A model generated the notes under the pieces. That model saw only the letters and a program-made list of their open reading frames with translations. It had not been told where the DNA came from and ran no database searches. A program made the translations under genes and the position numbers. Positions 54,908 through 55,479 of a stretch of 55,479 nt of DNA are shown one piece after another. Every line of letters starts with the position of its first letter. Positions within the stretch are counted from its first letter, which is position 1. The stretch is from Gnetum montanum (lineage: Eukaryota > Streptophyta > Gnetopsida > Gnetales > Gnetaceae). Location: the NCBI GenBank assembly GCA_015680685.1, contig MNCI01007982.1:15894-71372 (forward strand). Direction: 5' to 3'.

Positions 54908-55479
54908 ATGCCTCTCCTACAAGACTATAATAATGCCACATCTGGTGAGGCAATTCATTGGAGAACCAACGAATTAGATGAAAATGAAGATTGGAGTACT
55001 CAACCTTATGTAGGAGTCCCCTACATTTATGAACACCCCAACGATACTCAAAGACTCTCATCATCCAACTCTAACACCTCTAGTGAGGCTGAGACATCCC
55101 ATAGAACGAGGAGGCCCGAAAGGCCTAGGACCTTCTCAATAACTAACAAGAACTTACTTGGGGATGATTGGAAGACTTACAAAAGTCATAACAATTTTTA
55201 CAGTTCCTTCTCTTCCTATACTCCTTCAACGTCAGATTGTGACATGGATGACTATCTTTCAAGGGGTTGGCATAGAACTAAAAATCGAGCTCACAAAGAA
55301 AATCAAGAACGCCAACATAAACAAAGGCAACATCATCACAACTTACAAACTCACAACCTACTTAATGATGATGAACCCCTACTAGCCACTAAGAGCCTAA
55401 TGCCAATACAAGAAGCTGTTCAAATCCCCCGTAGGCATCGTAAAGAGAGTCGACTACCTAGGCTCAATTTAAACAACTT
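54908..55479 (+). CDS. gag of element F, open to the window edge
   Basis: ATG at 54908 opens a frame of 190 codons without stop. It starts MPLLQDYNNATSGEAIHWRT and continues with NEDWSTQPYVGV, a Ser/Thr-rich stretch, a basic His/Gln-rich stretch (HKENQERQHKQRQHHHN), DDEPLLATKSL, then IPRRHRKESRLPRLNLNN. This is the N-terminal half of the family gag; the core domain would begin just beyond the window. Gag forms the particle that packages element RNA. It keeps Trp at positions where C and D have TAG. The start is supported by the shared position in C, D and F. Confidence 0.8.
   Translation, partial: MPLLQDYNNATSGEAIHWRTNELDENEDWSTQPYVGVPYIYEHPNDTQRLSSSNSNTSSEAETSHRTRRPERPRTFSITNKNLLGDDWKTYKSHNNFYSSFSSYTPSTSDCDMDDYLSRGWHRTKNRAHKENQERQHKQRQHHHNLQTHNLLNDDEPLLATKSLMPIQEAVQIPRRHRKESRLPRLNLNN

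Larger units (their letters stand above)
53897..55479 (+). mobile_element. Element F: best-preserved Athila-like copy, partial (runs off the window)
   Basis: A complete 5' LTR (53897-54766), a primer-binding site and an open gag reading frame continue to the last base. Sequence is closest to D (LTR, leader and gag start). No stop or frameshift is visible in its 190 gag codons, unlike every other copy here. Confidence 0.85.

Overview
The window is nuclear DNA of a seed plant. It is AT-rich, crowded with LTR retrotransposons and other repeats, and holds only two traces of cellular genes, both apparently damaged. It contains one 251-base N gap and two single N bases, so it comes from a draft assembly. 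I cannot name the species.

Layout from left to right. Positions 1-4395 (minus strand) hold element A, a decayed Ty3/gypsy element in the order gag-PR-RT-RH-IN. Positions 4396-6379 show nothing coding. From 6380 to 9380 (minus) there are at least seven exons of a Lys/Ser-rich, probably nuclear protein that I do not recognise; its 3' exons carry an in-frame stop and frame breaks. About 10815-16160 (minus) is a Ty1/copia element with its 5' LTR kept and its RT half lost. Its protease reading frame is split at 12396-14727 by a compact LTR element with about 1.0-1.2 kb LTRs, only 73 bp between them, and a perfect 5-bp target duplication. At 16387-17774 is a broken GH3 (acyl-acid amido synthetase) gene fragment. 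Positions 17775-20400 hold a diverged duplication of about 450 bp, and about 20400-21015 is a LINE reverse-transcriptase fragment (minus).

From 21020 to the right edge there is a nest of related plus-strand, Athila-like Ty3/gypsy elements. Outer element B starts with an LTR at 21020. That LTR is split by element C (21360-29561, target duplication CCATT). B continues with gag, PR, RT and RH, is split again by element D (34794-40387, target duplication ATAAT) between RNase H and integrase, then continues with integrase and a third reading frame (ORF3) to about 45630. There it is fused to element E (to 53088). Element F starts at 53897 and runs off the window; its gag is open for all of the 190 codons visible, so it is the best-preserved copy.

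How the parts fit together. Within this family B (and A) carry pol, while C and E carry gag plus ORF3 but no pol, and D carries only gag. C, D and E therefore look non-autonomous. The most unusual recurring signal is an array of GATATC-centred palindromes just upstream of the TATA box in every LTR whose U3 is present. A similar cluster lies upstream of a second, internal TATA-like site before ORF3. A conserved non-coding spacer and a second PPT-like sequence separate gag/pol from ORF3. In-frame stops and lost catalytic residues are often G-to-A changes (Trp to stop, Cys to Tyr, Asp to Asn), as expected for long-methylated, silenced elements.
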